Source of the DNA: Tolypothrix sp. FACHB-123
Lineage (GTDB): Bacteria; Cyanobacteriota; Cyanobacteriia; Cyanobacteriales; Nostocaceae
DNA: 64,000 bases
Assembly: GCF_014697075.1 (NCBI RefSeq)
Contig: NZ_JACJRE010000011.1
Location: forward strand, 1-64,000
Direction: 5' to 3'
Part shown: positions 1 through 9,884 of the stretch, piece by piece
Numbering within the stretch: position 1 is the stretch's first letter
Layout of the letters: each line of letters opens with the position of its first letter
The notes under the pieces: generated by a model
Databases searched by the model: none
Told to the model about the DNA's origin: nothing
What the model saw: only the letters and a program-made list of their open reading frames with translations
Made by a program: the position numbers and the translations under genes

Positions 1-1
1 T

Positions 2-91
2 ATCAATTCCAATTCCTTTGAAATTAGCGATCGCTTGTGGGTGAAAAATCATCTTGACCCTGATGAGGAAAAACTACGGGTTTCAAGTTAG
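2..91 (+). CDS. C-terminal end of an unidentified protein cut by the window edge
   Basis: One frame is open from the first bases to a TAG at 89-91 and gives 29 residues ending in a charged stretch (DPDEEKLRVSS). The tail is hydrophilic and protein-like, which fits the last residues of a gene starting outside the window. It ends 8 bases before the end of the convergent ATPase fragment. The product cannot be recognised from so short a piece, and chance openness is possible. Confidence 0.3.
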   Translation: MNSNSFEISDRLWVKNHLDPDEEKLRVSS

Positions 92-98
92 ACGAGGT

Positions 99-512
99 TT
101 ACTCAAGGTTTTTGGTTTTATTTTCATATTCCGCAGTTATTTTTCTGCGCATTTTTACTAAATATTCTGAATATTCCAGAGATAATTTATATTTGCTATT
201 TTCTAGTTCTTGATTGTATAGAAATACTGAATAGCTATTAAATTTATACTCGATTTCAAATACCTGATTACTCCAAGAATAGTCAGGAAATATTGTCTTG
301 AAATTAACAATTATACTTTTATCAAAGTCTGCTTTTTTTTGTTTGTTAGCAATGGAAGAACGATATTTAATAAAGAAATCTTTAAAAAAATAAATTAATT
401 TAGCAATTATACTTTTCCCATTAGCCTGGGAACCAATAATAATATTTATTTTTGATAAATTAAGTTCAATTTCATTGAGGTTTAAAAAGTTTTTTACTAA
501 TAGTTTTTCCAT
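99..512 (-). pseudogene. truncated AAA/SMC-type ATPase, N-terminal fragment
   Basis: The 137-residue product starts like the AAA ATPases of the OLD/RecF-like group: a short strand (LLVKNFLNLNEIEL), then a P-loop GSQANGKS at about residues 27-34 that would bind ATP phosphate. Family members usually exceed 350 residues and carry a signature motif, Walker B and D-loop; none of these is present, because the frame stops soon after the first lobe. No second half follows downstream, where an opposite-strand gene ends at 91. I read it as a gene remnant, although a small expressed fragment cannot be excluded. Base composition is very AT-rich compared with its neighbours, which suggests an acquired gene. 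Confidence 0.55.
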
Positions 513-828
513 AAAATAACTGTTGCGTTGTATAGTACACGAGTATTATACATTTATAAACCAACAATATATTTTACATGATAATTTAACTCTTTTGAAT
601 AAAAAGTTAGTTTTGGATTTTTATACCGAACAATTAAATAAATACTCAAAAATACTCGTCAGATCAATTAATAAGTTGTGATTTATCAAATAAGTATGCT
701 AGGACAATTCAAAGTACGTTAATAAATATTTTGAATTATGTATAAATAAAATAATTTTATACAAAGACATAAAATGTTTAAGCTTTTACACCTTTGTATA
801 AAATTTTTATCCCTTCAGACAGCAATAT
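513..828. other. AT-rich intergenic region, no feature seen
   Basis: About 315 bases between the truncated ATPase and the end of crtO. It is strongly AT-rich with no open frame worth calling, no clear hairpin and no heptamer repeat. It could hold the promoter of the minus-strand ATPase fragment. Confidence 0.4.
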
Positions 829-2523
829 CTAAATAATTCCAAACACCGAACCGACAGTAGACTTGATTGAATCTCTCGCATCTTTTAAAGTCTGGGCAAT
901 CGGATGTTTGGTTTGTAAAAACACCCTAGCACAATTGCGTCCCGGCATCCCAGAAATTGAACCACCGGGATGTGTTCCCGCACCAGTTAAAAATAGATTA
1001 TCAATAGGTGTTTTGTAGTTGGCTATTTCTGGTAATGGACGGAAAAATACCATTTGATCTAAAGACATATCAACGTGGTAATAATTCCCCTTGTAAGCAC
1101 CTAATCTTTCTCCTAATTCTGCTGGGCTTTCTACACGCCGAGCAATAATTGAATTTTTCACATTTGGTGCATAGGTTGCTAACTTATCCACAACCCTATC
1201 TGCAACTTGATTTTTTAATTCATCTGTCCAACCTGTACCTTTTAAACCTGTACCTTCTGCACCTGCAATTTGGTAAGGAGCAAAAAATTCAATCCACACC
1301 GTATGTTTACCCGGCGGTGCTAAAGTTGGATCTAAAGCACTGGGCATAACAACATACATTGATGGGTCAGAATCAGGAATTTCTCCTAAAGTGCATTTAC
1401 TATGAGCTTGTTCTACATGAGCAACAGAATCGGCAATCAAAATAGAACCGATTAGATATTCATCTTTATGTGCATGGTAAGGAAAGCGTAATGGTTCATC
1501 TAAAGCTAAATCTATTTTGAGAATAGTTTCGTTGTTGTTGACAATTCGCCGCTCTAATCTTTCCCATAAATCTGGATCGACTGCATCAATATCACTTTTA
1601 TCAGTCATTTGTAAGAATAATCGCTTGGCATCAATATTAGAAATAACGCCATATTTAGCTCGATATTCTTTACCACCAGCAACCCGCACACCTACTGCTT
1701 TTTTATCATCAATCAACACTTTTTCTACATGTTGATCTGTGAGAATTACGCCACCTTTACTAGTAACTAAATTAACCAAAGCTTTAACAAGTGCGCCAGT
1801 ACCACCGCGAGGTCTCGCCATACCAGGATTGTGACGCATTGCCATCATAATTGCACCAATAGCAATAGTTTTTTGTGATGGTGGTGCGCCGAGTTCAGCC
1901 GCTAATCTTGCTAGGGGTGCTTTGAGAAATTCTTCATCAAACCACTCGTTTAGTAAATCTTCGGCGCTGGTTAACATGGTGCGAATAAAATCCAGCGTTT
2001 TATTAGGCGAACCAATGACAGAAAATAAATCTTTGAGTTTTGTAATATCGTAGTTACCAAGGATATCTATAATTGACTTTGGTGGCGCATTAAACATGGG
2101 AATCATTGCCCCTAATGCCCGTTGCCAATAGTCTGTAAATTCGGCGTATTTTTTCGCATCACGTTCGTTGTAACGTGCAATTTCTGCACAAGTTTTTTCT
2201 AGAGATTTGTGTGCCAAAAAATATTTACCATCAGGATGAGGACAGAAAACTACTGGATCGCATTCCAGATATTCTAAACCGTATTTTTCGAGTTCTAATT
2301 CTTCTACAACTGGCCCTAAATGAATAAATTCGTGATCGATAGCACACAAATTAAATTTAAATCCTGGTGCTTCTTGGGGTAAACATTCTTCTGTGGTAGC
2401 GGCTCCACCAGGAACAGAACGCTTTTCTAGTAGTAATACACTATAGCCAGCTTTCAGTAAATACGCAGCACAAACTAGACCGTTATGTCCTGCGCCAATA
2501 ATTACAACATCGTATTCTTGCAT
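829..2523 (-). CDS. crtO: CrtO-type carotenoid ketolase (FAD-dependent, phytoene desaturase superfamily)
   Basis: The 564-residue protein opens with the FAD-binding Rossmann motif IGAGHNGLVCAAYL (residues 9-22), followed by the E/K-rich second strand and VPGGAATTE, as in the phytoene-desaturase-like family. The C-terminal FAD motif is seen in LFLTGAGTHPGGSISGMPG, near residues 510-530. Length and motif spacing match CrtO, which introduces 4-keto groups into beta-carotene to give echinenone/canthaxanthin; it is unrelated to the CrtW di-iron ketolases. In the family this is a membrane-associated enzyme of carotenoid synthesis. The gene stands alone, with about 100 bases to the DUF2993 gene upstream. 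A related carotenoid oxidoreductase or isomerase is the main alternative. Confidence 0.75.
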   Translation of the reverse strand: MQEYDVVIIGAGHNGLVCAAYLLKAGYSVLLLEKRSVPGGAATTEECLPQEAPGFKFNLCAIDHEFIHLGPVVEELELEKYGLEYLECDPVVFCPHPDGKYFLAHKSLEKTCAEIARYNERDAKKYAEFTDYWQRALGAMIPMFNAPPKSIIDILGNYDITKLKDLFSVIGSPNKTLDFIRTMLTSAEDLLNEWFDEEFLKAPLARLAAELGAPPSQKTIAIGAIMMAMRHNPGMARPRGGTGALVKALVNLVTSKGGVILTDQHVEKVLIDDKKAVGVRVAGGKEYRAKYGVISNIDAKRLFLQMTDKSDIDAVDPDLWERLERRIVNNNETILKIDLALDEPLRFPYHAHKDEYLIGSILIADSVAHVEQAHSKCTLGEIPDSDPSMYVVMPSALDPTLAPPGKHTVWIEFFAPYQIAGAEGTGLKGTGWTDELKNQVADRVVDKLATYAPNVKNSIIARRVESPAELGERLGAYKGNYYHVDMSLDQMVFFRPLPEIANYKTPIDNLFLTGAGTHPGGSISGMPGRNCARVFLQTKHPIAQTLKDARDSIKSTVGSVFGII

Positions 2524-2620
2524 ATTTGGAAATTAGAGATGAGTAGGTTTGATAGTTTAGAAAATTCAGGAAATTTACAGCCAAAATAGTAAGTAAATTT
2601 TGATTGTTTGTCTGCAAAGC

Positions 2621-3382
2621 TTACTTACTTAAAGGTAGGTTTTCTGTAGAAGGAATTTGCTTTACATGGGCTTCTACTAAAAGTATGAGATTATCTTTTT
2701 GAACCTCTACATCTTTGATGCGTAATAACATATCTTCCCATGCAAAGTAAGATGATTGGAGCAATTCTTTCAGCTTACGCATTAAAGCTGTAATTAGAGG
2801 GACTGAAACTCCTTCTCCCTGAGTACAGTTAAAACTTTCTAACATCAAGGGCTGTGAATTTGTAGGTGGGCTAACCCTTGCAGTAAAACTTAACGGACGG
2901 CTTTGTCCCTTTTCTTCTAGCAACACATTGCCGATAAATTCCATTTTACCGCTACCTGGTAGGAATACCTGGATTTGTTGCAGATGAAAACTAATAAATT
3001 CACCATCTACATCGAATTGCCAAATTTGTGCTTGGCGTTGAACTAAATCTGAGGACAGGGCATGATTAATATCAACCTCTGTCATGACTATACGCGCGAT
3101 CGCATTTACTGGCTCATTGAGTTCTATTTGCCCAAAAATCGCACTTAAAGGATTGACAGCAATGCTATCTGTTTTGACTTTGATTTCTTGTACGCGGATA
3201 TCTTTTTGCAGCACCAGACCCTTCCCAGTTAGGGAAACTTCTTCCACTTGTCCCTGGGCGACTTTCAACAGGTCTGTGCGCACATCTACGTCTATTTGTT
3301 CTACTTCATCCAGTCGGTTGGCTAAGGTATTTTCTGCTGCTTGTGATATTATTTGCTCCTCCAGCCTTTGCTTATCTGGCAT
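2621..3382 (-). CDS. DUF2993 (LmeA-like) domain protein
   Basis: The 253-residue product has the pattern of cyanobacterial DUF2993 proteins: an N-terminal helix rich in E/Q (LEEQIISQAAENTLANRLDE), then alternating strands with DVDVRTDLLKVAQGQVEEVSL and a central ARIVMTEVDINHALSSD segment. Proteins of this family resemble mycobacterial LmeA and are thought to bind phospholipid or act at membranes; the cyanobacterial function is unknown. No signal peptide or membrane segment is visible, so it is probably cytoplasmic or peripheral. It lies 97 bases upstream of crtO on the same strand, so co-transcription is possible but not shown. Confidence 0.7.
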   Translation of the reverse strand: MPDKQRLEEQIISQAAENTLANRLDEVEQIDVDVRTDLLKVAQGQVEEVSLTGKGLVLQKDIRVQEIKVKTDSIAVNPLSAIFGQIELNEPVNAIARIVMTEVDINHALSSDLVQRQAQIWQFDVDGEFISFHLQQIQVFLPGSGKMEFIGNVLLEEKGQSRPLSFTARVSPPTNSQPLMLESFNCTQGEGVSVPLITALMRKLKELLQSSYFAWEDMLLRIKDVEVQKDNLILLVEAHVKQIPSTENLPLSK

Positions 3383-3737
3383 GAGTTTCTATACTCCTAG
3401 TATCCGCTTACCTACTCAATTTAGTCTTTGAAGGCTCAGGATGGTATCTATAGCATGGTATATGTAACTGGGAAGATAGAAACTAATATCAAGATTGCTA
3501 TTTGATTTTTGAATAACAGGTAGGGTTTGTTACCGCGAAGTGTAACGCACCGTCAAAACAAATAGATTCGTTAGATAAATAATTTGATGCAAGCTCAAAA
3601 TTAACCAGATATCTTTCTAGTCTGGTTTTCAGCTAATTCTCTGGCAAAAATACATAAAATTGTAGGGTGGTCGCAAAACCACCCTATTTCCCCTCATATT
3701 TAGAATTTACTTGCAGCACCCTTAGTGAAAAATATAA
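3383..3737. other. intergenic region with two hairpins
   Basis: It separates ndhD from the DUF2993 gene. Near 3530-3555 a GTTAC / GTAAC hairpin around CGCGAAGT belongs to a common cyanobacterial GTAACGCACC-type repeat. The stronger hairpin at 3664-3685 is listed separately. The rest shows nothing recognisable. Confidence 0.4.
3664..3685 (-). terminator. hairpin downstream of ndhD
   Basis: AGGGTGGT and ACCACCCT form a perfect 8-bp stem with a 6-base loop. Read on the minus strand, it lies about 50 bases after the ndhD stop and is followed by ACAATTTTA, a weak U-tract. This suits an intrinsic terminator for ndhD, though the poor U-tract makes a plain repeat possible. Confidence 0.5.
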
Positions 3738-5351
3738 TTACTCAGTAATATTAACCAAACTTTCAACTGGAGAAGCAGCCAATGTTGGAGCTTTCAACAA
3801 ACGAGAGTAGAGACTGGATGGTTGCTGATGAGCAACAACTGGTAGAACTTGGCGTGCATGAGCAGCTAATTCTACTGCTTTGACATCATAAGTTTGGGTG
3901 ATTAACTTGGGATATAAACCAATACCGATGATGGGAACTAAAAGACAAGCGGTGATAAACAATTCACGGGGTCTAACATCAGGAATAAATTTATCGAGTT
4001 GTAACTCTTCGTTTTGCTTACCGTAGAATACTTGACGCAACATCGACAGTAAGTAAATCGGAGTCAAAATTACGCCGACTGCGGAGAGTAATACCACTAC
4101 AACTTTGAAGTTAGAACTGTAAACATCACTGCTAGAAATACCCAGGAATACCATCAATTCACCGACAAATCCGCTCATTCCTGGTAAAGCGAGGGAAGCC
4201 ATTGAACCTACTGTAAACAGAGCAAAAGTACGGGGCATTACTTTACCCATACCGCCCATTTTGTCCATCATCAAGGTGTGGGTACGTTCGTAAGTTACAC
4301 CAGAGAGGAAGAACAAGCTAGCAGCAATTAAACCGTGAGAAACCATCTGGAGAACAGCGCCGCTGATCCCAATTTCTGTATAGGAAGCAATCCCAATTAA
4401 TACAAACCCCATGTGGGCAATTGAAGAGTAAGCCAAACGACGTTTGAGGTTAGTTTGAGCAAAGGCGCAGCAAGCACCGTAGACAATATTTACGACACCC
4501 AAGATTGCCAACACTGGGGCAAAGGTCACATGGGCATTAGGTAACATTTCAATATTAAAACGGATGAGTGCATAGCCACCCATTTTCAGCAATACACCAG
4601 CCAAAATCATGGAACCAGGTGCAGAGGCTTCACCATGAGCATCAGGTAACCAAGTGTGTAGAGGGAAAATTGGCATTTTCACGCCGAAGGCAATTAAGAA
4701 ACCTGCGTAAACTAATAGTTCAAGTGCTGTAGAATAATCTTTCATCCCTAGAGCCGCCATGTCGAATGTGACGGTATCTCCAGAGAATGCCATTGCAAAA
4801 CCAGCTACCAAAATAAATATTGATGCAGCGGCGGTGTAGAGAATAAATTTAGTTGCAGCGTAGCGGCGGTTTTGTCCACCCCAAATTGAAATCAGCAAGT
4901 ATACAGGTACTAACTCGATTTCCCACATTAAGAAGAACAATAGTAAATCCTGGGCAACAAACACGCCAAGCTGGGCGCTGTACATCACCAGCATTAATGC
5001 ATAAAATAAACGCGGCTTGTTGGTTACTTTCCAAGCCGCGAAGATTGCTAGGGTGTTAATTAAGCCGGTTAGTAACACTAGAGGCATTGATAAACCGTCT
5101 ACTGCTACAGACCAGTTCAATCCTAACTGTGGTACCCAAGAATATTTTTCTACTAGTTGGAAGCCGGAGTTTTGGAAGTCGTAGTGATGCCAAAAGGCAT
5201 AAATCATGAGGGCAAAGTCTGCTAGTGCTACTCCCAAACCATACCAGCGAACGGTTTTACCTTCTTTGTCGGGAATCAGTGGGATGGCTAGGGATGCCAT
5301 CAGGGGCAAGAGTATTATGGCTGTTAGCCAAGGGACTTGAATAAGACTCAT
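3738..5351 (-). CDS. ndhD: NAD(P)H-quinone oxidoreductase chain 4 (NdhD)
   Basis: This is a polytopic membrane protein of about 537 residues with the proton-antiporter (Nqo13/NuoM) domain: [32 protein letters not shown] with its conserved H/D/E residues, [15 protein letters not shown] and [18 protein letters not shown]. In the thylakoid NDH-1 complex it is one of the proton-pumping modules serving respiration and cyclic electron flow. Length agrees with NdhD1/NdhD2, of the NDH-1L form; NdhD3/D4 of the CO2-uptake forms are less likely but were not tested. The start is taken at the ATG at 5351, since the longer reading needs a TTG four codons upstream. No other ndh gene is adjacent. Confidence 0.9.
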   Translation of the reverse strand: MSLIQVPWLTAIILLPLMASLAIPLIPDKEGKTVRWYGLGVALADFALMIYAFWHHYDFQNSGFQLVEKYSWVPQLGLNWSVAVDGLSMPLVLLTGLINTLAIFAAWKVTNKPRLFYALMLVMYSAQLGVFVAQDLLLFFLMWEIELVPVYLLISIWGGQNRRYAATKFILYTAAASIFILVAGFAMAFSGDTVTFDMAALGMKDYSTALELLVYAGFLIAFGVKMPIFPLHTWLPDAHGEASAPGSMILAGVLLKMGGYALIRFNIEMLPNAHVTFAPVLAILGVVNIVYGACCAFAQTNLKRRLAYSSIAHMGFVLIGIASYTEIGISGAVLQMVSHGLIAASLFFLSGVTYERTHTLMMDKMGGMGKVMPRTFALFTVGSMASLALPGMSGFVGELMVFLGISSSDVYSSNFKVVVVLLSAVGVILTPIYLLSMLRQVFYGKQNEELQLDKFIPDVRPRELFITACLLVPIIGIGLYPKLITQTYDVKAVELAAHARQVLPVVAHQQPSSLYSRLLKAPTLAASPVESLVNITE

Positions 5352-5834
5352 CACTTTTGACAATCGATTTACAATTTTCTTTTGATTACAGTATATGAAC
5401 GAGCTTGTAGATTTGTAAACGTAATTTATCCCTACGAGAGTAAATCTTAAGATTTAGATAGAGATAAATACTCATCTTTTTGCCGTTCACCATTCTAATT
5501 GTAAAGTTTTGCAACGTCAATGTGTGGTCTTTTTTTGTGTTAATTTCAGACAGAGATTTTGCTTAGGGGCTGGAAGCTAGTCAGTGATAGGCTTATAGCA
5601 AAAGTTAAATTTAGAAATTTGCTGGAAGAAACAATCAATTCTTTGTAACTCAATTGGTAAAGCTTTGTTGTGAGTGATTACTCGCGCCATTATTAAGGGG
5701 GTAATTTTGATTGAAGATAGCTGCTAATCCGATATAACGCCCACAGGCTGTAAGCCTGGGGCTATCATTACAAAGCCCACTGTTGTGGGCTGAATGTTGT
5801 AGTAGCACTATATATATAGTGATGGCGGCTGAGG
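5352..5834. other. ndhD upstream region containing a dispersed repeat
   Basis: The first 200 bases should hold the ndhD promoter; no clear box was identified. The stretch at 5733-5793 is a dispersed repeat (separate entry). An open frame at 5650-5862 overlaps this repeat and is not called as a gene. Confidence 0.4.
5733..5793. repeat. dispersed repeat of the ATAACGCCC...GTGGGCT family, copy 1
   Basis: It contains ATAACGCCCACAGGCT, AAGCC, TACAAAGCCCAC and TTGTGGGCTGA. A second copy with the same order of blocks is at 60757-60848. Internal hairpins form from AGCCCAC and GTGGGCT. It looks like a non-coding palindromic repeat unit. Confidence 0.6.
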
Positions 5835-6344
5835 TTAAACAATACGGTTGACAATTGTCCACACATCACCATCTGAGCGGATGTGTGGAACGGAGATTGT
5901 CTTGAAGCCGGTAATGAAGGGTTTGTAATAAACTTGCCAATACAAGGGACTTAGCTCATCGGCGCAAGATTTCAGCAGACGGATTTCGGTTGCTAGTTCG
6001 CCAGCGAGTTGATTAATGCGTTGCGCATGAACTTGGGCGACGCTTCTGGCTTCTTCTAACTGCTGCTGGAGGGTGAGTTGTTTGGAGTTAATTTGCCAAT
6101 TTGCGAGTTCGGCTTGTTTTTGTTGTAGCTGAAGTTCCAAGGCGGCGATCGCATCATCAATACCTTTGATTTCTACAGCTACTTGGGCATTTTCTCTAGC
6201 AAAGCGACGGTAAGCTTCGGCGATCGCGCTGGGTGAATTATGCTCGCTGGGCACTATCTTATTTACAGTGAAACTAGCGCGTTCTTGTTCGAGAGCTTGA
6301 ATTTGCTGGCGAATGGCTGCTATTTCTGAGACAATTTGCTGCAT
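5835..6344 (-). CDS. coiled-coil protein of unknown function downstream of thrB
   Basis: The 169-residue product is mostly helical and rich in Q, E, A and L (IRQQIQALEQERASF; LELQLQQKQAELANWQ), with heptad-like spacing over residues 5-120 that suggests a long coiled coil. The last 40 residues are different (SPLYWQVYYKPFITGFKTISVPHIRSDGDVW) and look like a folded C-terminal cap. No signal peptide or membrane segment is seen. It begins 9 bases after thrB on the same strand, so it is probably co-transcribed with it. I do not recognise the family. Confidence 0.65.
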   Translation of the reverse strand: MQQIVSEIAAIRQQIQALEQERASFTVNKIVPSEHNSPSAIAEAYRRFARENAQVAVEIKGIDDAIAALELQLQQKQAELANWQINSKQLTLQQQLEEARSVAQVHAQRINQLAGELATEIRLLKSCADELSPLYWQVYYKPFITGFKTISVPHIRSDGDVWTIVNRIV

Positions 6345-6353
6345 AATTCCTGT

Positions 6354-7277
6354 TTATCCTTGTTTAACGCTTCTCGCGCCTTGGTTATCCAGAGAAAGCG
6401 ATCGCACTACAGCTGTAATTCCTTCTGCTTGCCAAGCCGTTCGCATCGCTGTTTCTACAGCTTGAGCATGTTCTGCATCGGCTAAAGCTAATAATGTCGG
6501 CCCTGCACCACTAATTACCATGCCATAAGCACCAGCAGCCACAGCCGCCATATTCACGGCATCGTAACCACGAATCAAAGCTTTACGATAGGGCTGATGT
6601 AATTTATCTTGCAAAGCTGTCTTTAACCATTCTCCCTTACCGGTTGCCAAACCTCGCAGCAATAATCCTAAATGGGCGGTATTGAAAATGGCATCAGCAC
6701 GACTAAATTCAGTGGGGAGAACTCGCCGCGCTTCGGAAGTAGAAAGTTCAAAATCAGGAATCGCCACTACTGGAACAATATTTTCCTGCCAAGGTACATC
6801 ACAAATTTCCCAAGCTGCACCATTGCTAGCAGCCAGACGACATCCGCCTAATAAAGCCGGGACGACATTATCCGGATGTCCTTCCATTGCGATCGCTAAT
6901 TCCATTACTTGCAGCTGCGAAAGAGGTTCCCCAGCTAGTTGATTCGCTGCAACCAAACCCCCGACAATAGCAGTAGCCGAACTACCCAAACCCCGCGCCA
7001 ACGGCACACCTAGCTGAATTTCGATTTTTACATTCGGCGGTATCTGCTCTATATATTGATATAACTTCACAAAAGCTTGATAGAGCAGATTACTCTCATC
7101 AGTTTGTACCCTTTCAGCTTCCTCACCCGTGACATGAATAATTAACCCGCCTTCATCCAGACGACTGAAATTAAACACGTTGTACAGCGTTAAAGCTGCA
7201 CCGATGCAGTCAAAACCAGGCCCCAAATTAGCAGTGGTGGCGGGAACAGTAACAGTTACACCAGAAACAACAGACAT
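6354..7277 (-). CDS. thrB: homoserine kinase
   Basis: A GHMP kinase of about 307 residues. It starts with [18 protein letters not shown] (motif 1), carries the glycine-rich ATP loop [20 protein letters not shown] near residues 95-115, and ends with the third motif [14 protein letters not shown]. ThrB phosphorylates homoserine with ATP, the penultimate step to threonine, in the cytoplasm. The ATG at 7277 is preferred to a TTG two codons upstream. It is followed by the coiled-coil gene after 76 bases less than 10 of which are untranslated, and the next gene upstream on the same strand is the FHA protein, which is functionally unrelated. Length is normal for the family. Confidence 0.93.
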   Translation of the reverse strand: MSVVSGVTVTVPATTANLGPGFDCIGAALTLYNVFNFSRLDEGGLIIHVTGEEAERVQTDESNLLYQAFVKLYQYIEQIPPNVKIEIQLGVPLARGLGSSATAIVGGLVAANQLAGEPLSQLQVMELAIAMEGHPDNVVPALLGGCRLAASNGAAWEICDVPWQENIVPVVAIPDFELSTSEARRVLPTEFSRADAIFNTAHLGLLLRGLATGKGEWLKTALQDKLHQPYRKALIRGYDAVNMAAVAAGAYGMVISGAGPTLLALADAEHAQAVETAMRTAWQAEGITAVVRSLSLDNQGARSVKQG

Positions 7278-7418
7278 CTGCAAATCTCACTAATCAATCA
7301 ACCAGCATCCCATGTAAATGATTGATTTGCGCATTTTTTGTGATTTGTTATTGGGTATGGGGTATGGGATATTAATGATTTCTCCTTTGCCCCCTACTAC
7401 TGTACTTAATGCAGGTAT

Positions 7419-9884
7419 CTACAAATGTTTGAGATAATGCACGATCGCCTCTGCGGTTGGTAAATTAGTTGCTAGAAGAACTTGGTTAATGTTACAGCTT
7501 CTTAAGAATGCTTCTTCATTAGCTTGACCAGGCTGAGGTACGAGAAAATCTCTGAGGAAGATTACTGCTAAAACCTCTCCTGAATTTACCAAAGAATTAA
7601 TAGTTTGATATCCTCCAGATGTGGCTGCTGGAATTTGTTGACTAACAGTTACACCTGCTTCTTGATTTAACACTTCACTGATAGATGGCCAAGCAACAGT
7701 CAGACTTTGTGAGAAAAAATCTTTGTGTTTATTCACAAAATCAGCTAGTTCCGATTTTTTGCTGTCGTGAGCTATAAGAACTATATTTTTTTGATCGATC
7801 ATTGGCTGCGGCTCACTTACAGGTACTTGTTCGGCTATTTCATCAGATAGTGTTTTTTCTGTGCCAAAAATTGCTTCCAACCTTTGACTAATTGCCTCTG
7901 AGTTTTGATTACTTACTAATTCTGGCATTATTTCATCTTCTAATTCTTCGGTCTCAGAATTAGAAATAGCAGCTAATTCTTCTGATTTTTCTAAAGACTC
8001 AATATTAGTTAATTCCTCAACTTCGTTGACTGTTGAATACAGAACTTCCATATCTTGTGCAGTTTCTAAATCTCCAATATCTGGACTAATTTCTTCGGTG
8101 TTTTCTGCACTTACATCAACTTCTTGATTGCTGATTTCTGGCACTGGAGGTGTTTCAACTATTGCTGTATCATCAACACTGATGTCAGTATCTTCACTGA
8201 GCATATCCGGTGGAGCGCTAACAACATAGCCTGACACAATCAGTACATCTTCTGTAAATGTATCTTCATCATCATGACTAAATTCTGGAGTAAAGTTATC
8301 AACAAATTCTGGTGCTTCTACTGGTGCAATATCTACCTTAATTTCATCTACATCATCTTCATTACTAATACTTTCACTCGGCTCGCTAACTGACTCAAAT
8401 GGTAGATTTACATTACGTGGTTGGATAATAGTGAAATCTTGGAGAATTTCCGCCACATCTGCGGGAACTTTACTGATTAATTCTGGTGTTTGGCTAAGAA
8501 TATCTCGCGGTTGTACATTAGTCAGTTCTTGGAGACTTTCCTCATTCGCAGCAATATTCTCTTCACTGATATCTGTAGGAATTTCATTCACCATCTGAGA
8601 TGGTTGGATAACAATATCTCGTGGTTGAACTATAGTAAACTCCCGCGGAATTTCTGCATCCCAATCAATATCTTGCTCGTTAATATCTCCTGGAATTTCA
8701 TTTACTGAAACTTCTTCTGATGTGGGTGTCGCAACAATTTCTTCATTGATAACTGAAGAAGTTTCACTTACTGCTTCTGCGGTGGAGGTAATTACATCTT
8801 CTGGTTGGATAAAGGGAATTTCTTCTGATGTGGATGTCGCAACAATTTCTTCATTGATAACTGAAGAAGTTTCACTTACTGCTTCTGCTGTGGGGGTAAT
8901 TACATTTTCTGGTTGTATCAGGGTGACTTCTTCTGATGTGGGTGTCGCAACAATTTCTTCATTTATAACTGAAGGAGTTTCATTTACCGCTTCTAAAGTT
9001 TGGATAAAGGGAACTTCTTCTGATGTGGGTGTCGCAACAATTTCTTCATTTATGACTGAAGGAGTTTCATTTACTACTTCTGGTGTGGGGGTAATTATAT
9101 CTTCTGGTTGTATAAGGGTGACTTCTTCTGCTGTCGGTGTAATTACATCTTCTGGTTGTATAAGAGTGACTTCTTCTGATGTGGGTGTCGCAACAATTTC
9201 TTCATTAATAGTTGGGGTAACTTCGCTTACCGCTTCTGGTGTTGGCGTAATCACATCTTGGGGTTGTATAAAGGTAGCTTGTTCGACTATTGGCGTAGCT
9301 ACATCAGCTTGTTGTTCGCCAGTTTCTTCAGGAGTTTCTAAGATACTTTCTAGGGCGTTGATTGCTTCTTCTAATTCTGAGGCTTCCACTTCGCTTTGCA
9401 GCTGGCTAAGTTCAGGCGCAGATTCTGAACTCAGCTGTTGTGGAACTTCACTGACTACCTCTGGAGTTTGATTAGGAAGATTGCTAACACTGTCATTGCT
9501 AAGTCGCCCAGAAAATATTGCTGGATCTATAGTTCTAAATACTGTTTCTGCCAATTGTTCTGACACTGGAATTATGTCTTCCACTATCATCATGTAATCG
9601 CCAATGCGAATAATGTCTTTGTCCTTTAATAAGAATGGTCTATTTTTTTCGGCTATTTTACCGTTAATTATGGAGCCATTTCTACTACCAAGGTCGCAAA
9701 AATAGTAATTTCCACTTTGAATAAAGAATTTGCCATGTACCCTACTAACATCTGGACTGTCCAACACTACATCAGAATCTGGAGAACGGCCGATAATGCA
9801 TTCTCCTTTTGGTGTAGTTGCTAATGCTAAATCAAGTTCGTTAACTTCATTCAGCGTTGGTGAGTAGTTAACTTTTATTTTCAT
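7419..9884 (-). CDS. FHA-domain protein with long acidic repeat linker and methylglyoxal-synthase-like C-terminus
   Basis: The 821-residue product has three parts. Residues 20-105 form an FHA domain (ECIIGRSPDSDVVLD, SRVHGKF, DLGSRNGSIING), which in known cases binds phosphothreonine. Residues about 110-690 are an acidic, P/T/E/V-rich, low-complexity linker with repeated blocks built on EEIVATPTSEEV and IQPEDVITPT. Residues about 700-821 align by eye with methylglyoxal synthase: NIVLIAHDSKK matches the HD..K strand, GGYQ sits where the enzyme has GGDQ, and ATNLPTAEAIV matches ATNVATADFI. The catalytic Asp is Tyr and the TGTTG phosphate loop is absent, so the domain is probably not an enzyme. 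Its ATG overlaps the stop of the preceding CIS-locus ORF (ATGA), which points to translational coupling. Confidence 0.8.
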   Translation of the reverse strand: MKIKVNYSPTLNEVNELDLALATTPKGECIIGRSPDSDVVLDSPDVSRVHGKFFIQSGNYYFCDLGSRNGSIINGKIAEKNRPFLLKDKDIIRIGDYMMIVEDIIPVSEQLAETVFRTIDPAIFSGRLSNDSVSNLPNQTPEVVSEVPQQLSSESAPELSQLQSEVEASELEEAINALESILETPEETGEQQADVATPIVEQATFIQPQDVITPTPEAVSEVTPTINEEIVATPTSEEVTLIQPEDVITPTAEEVTLIQPEDIITPTPEVVNETPSVINEEIVATPTSEEVPFIQTLEAVNETPSVINEEIVATPTSEEVTLIQPENVITPTAEAVSETSSVINEEIVATSTSEEIPFIQPEDVITSTAEAVSETSSVINEEIVATPTSEEVSVNEIPGDINEQDIDWDAEIPREFTIVQPRDIVIQPSQMVNEIPTDISEENIAANEESLQELTNVQPRDILSQTPELISKVPADVAEILQDFTIIQPRNVNLPFESVSEPSESISNEDDVDEIKVDIAPVEAPEFVDNFTPEFSHDDEDTFTEDVLIVSGYVVSAPPDMLSEDTDISVDDTAIVETPPVPEISNQEVDVSAENTEEISPDIGDLETAQDMEVLYSTVNEVEELTNIESLEKSEELAAISNSETEELEDEIMPELVSNQNSEAISQRLEAIFGTEKTLSDEIAEQVPVSEPQPMIDQKNIVLIAHDSKKSELADFVNKHKDFFSQSLTVAWPSISEVLNQEAGVTVSQQIPAATSGGYQTINSLVNSGEVLAVIFLRDFLVPQPGQANEEAFLRSCNINQVLLATNLPTAEAIVHYLKHL

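Noticed and set aside
5650-5862. A 70-codon minus-strand frame before ndhD
   Set aside because: It overlaps the dispersed repeat and the end of the coiled-coil gene; no convincing protein pattern.
8722-9471. Long plus-strand open frame (249 codons) opposite the FHA gene
   Set aside because: It is the antisense of the repeated linker; the S/T/V-rich repeats mirror the linker codons and there is no independent start signal.
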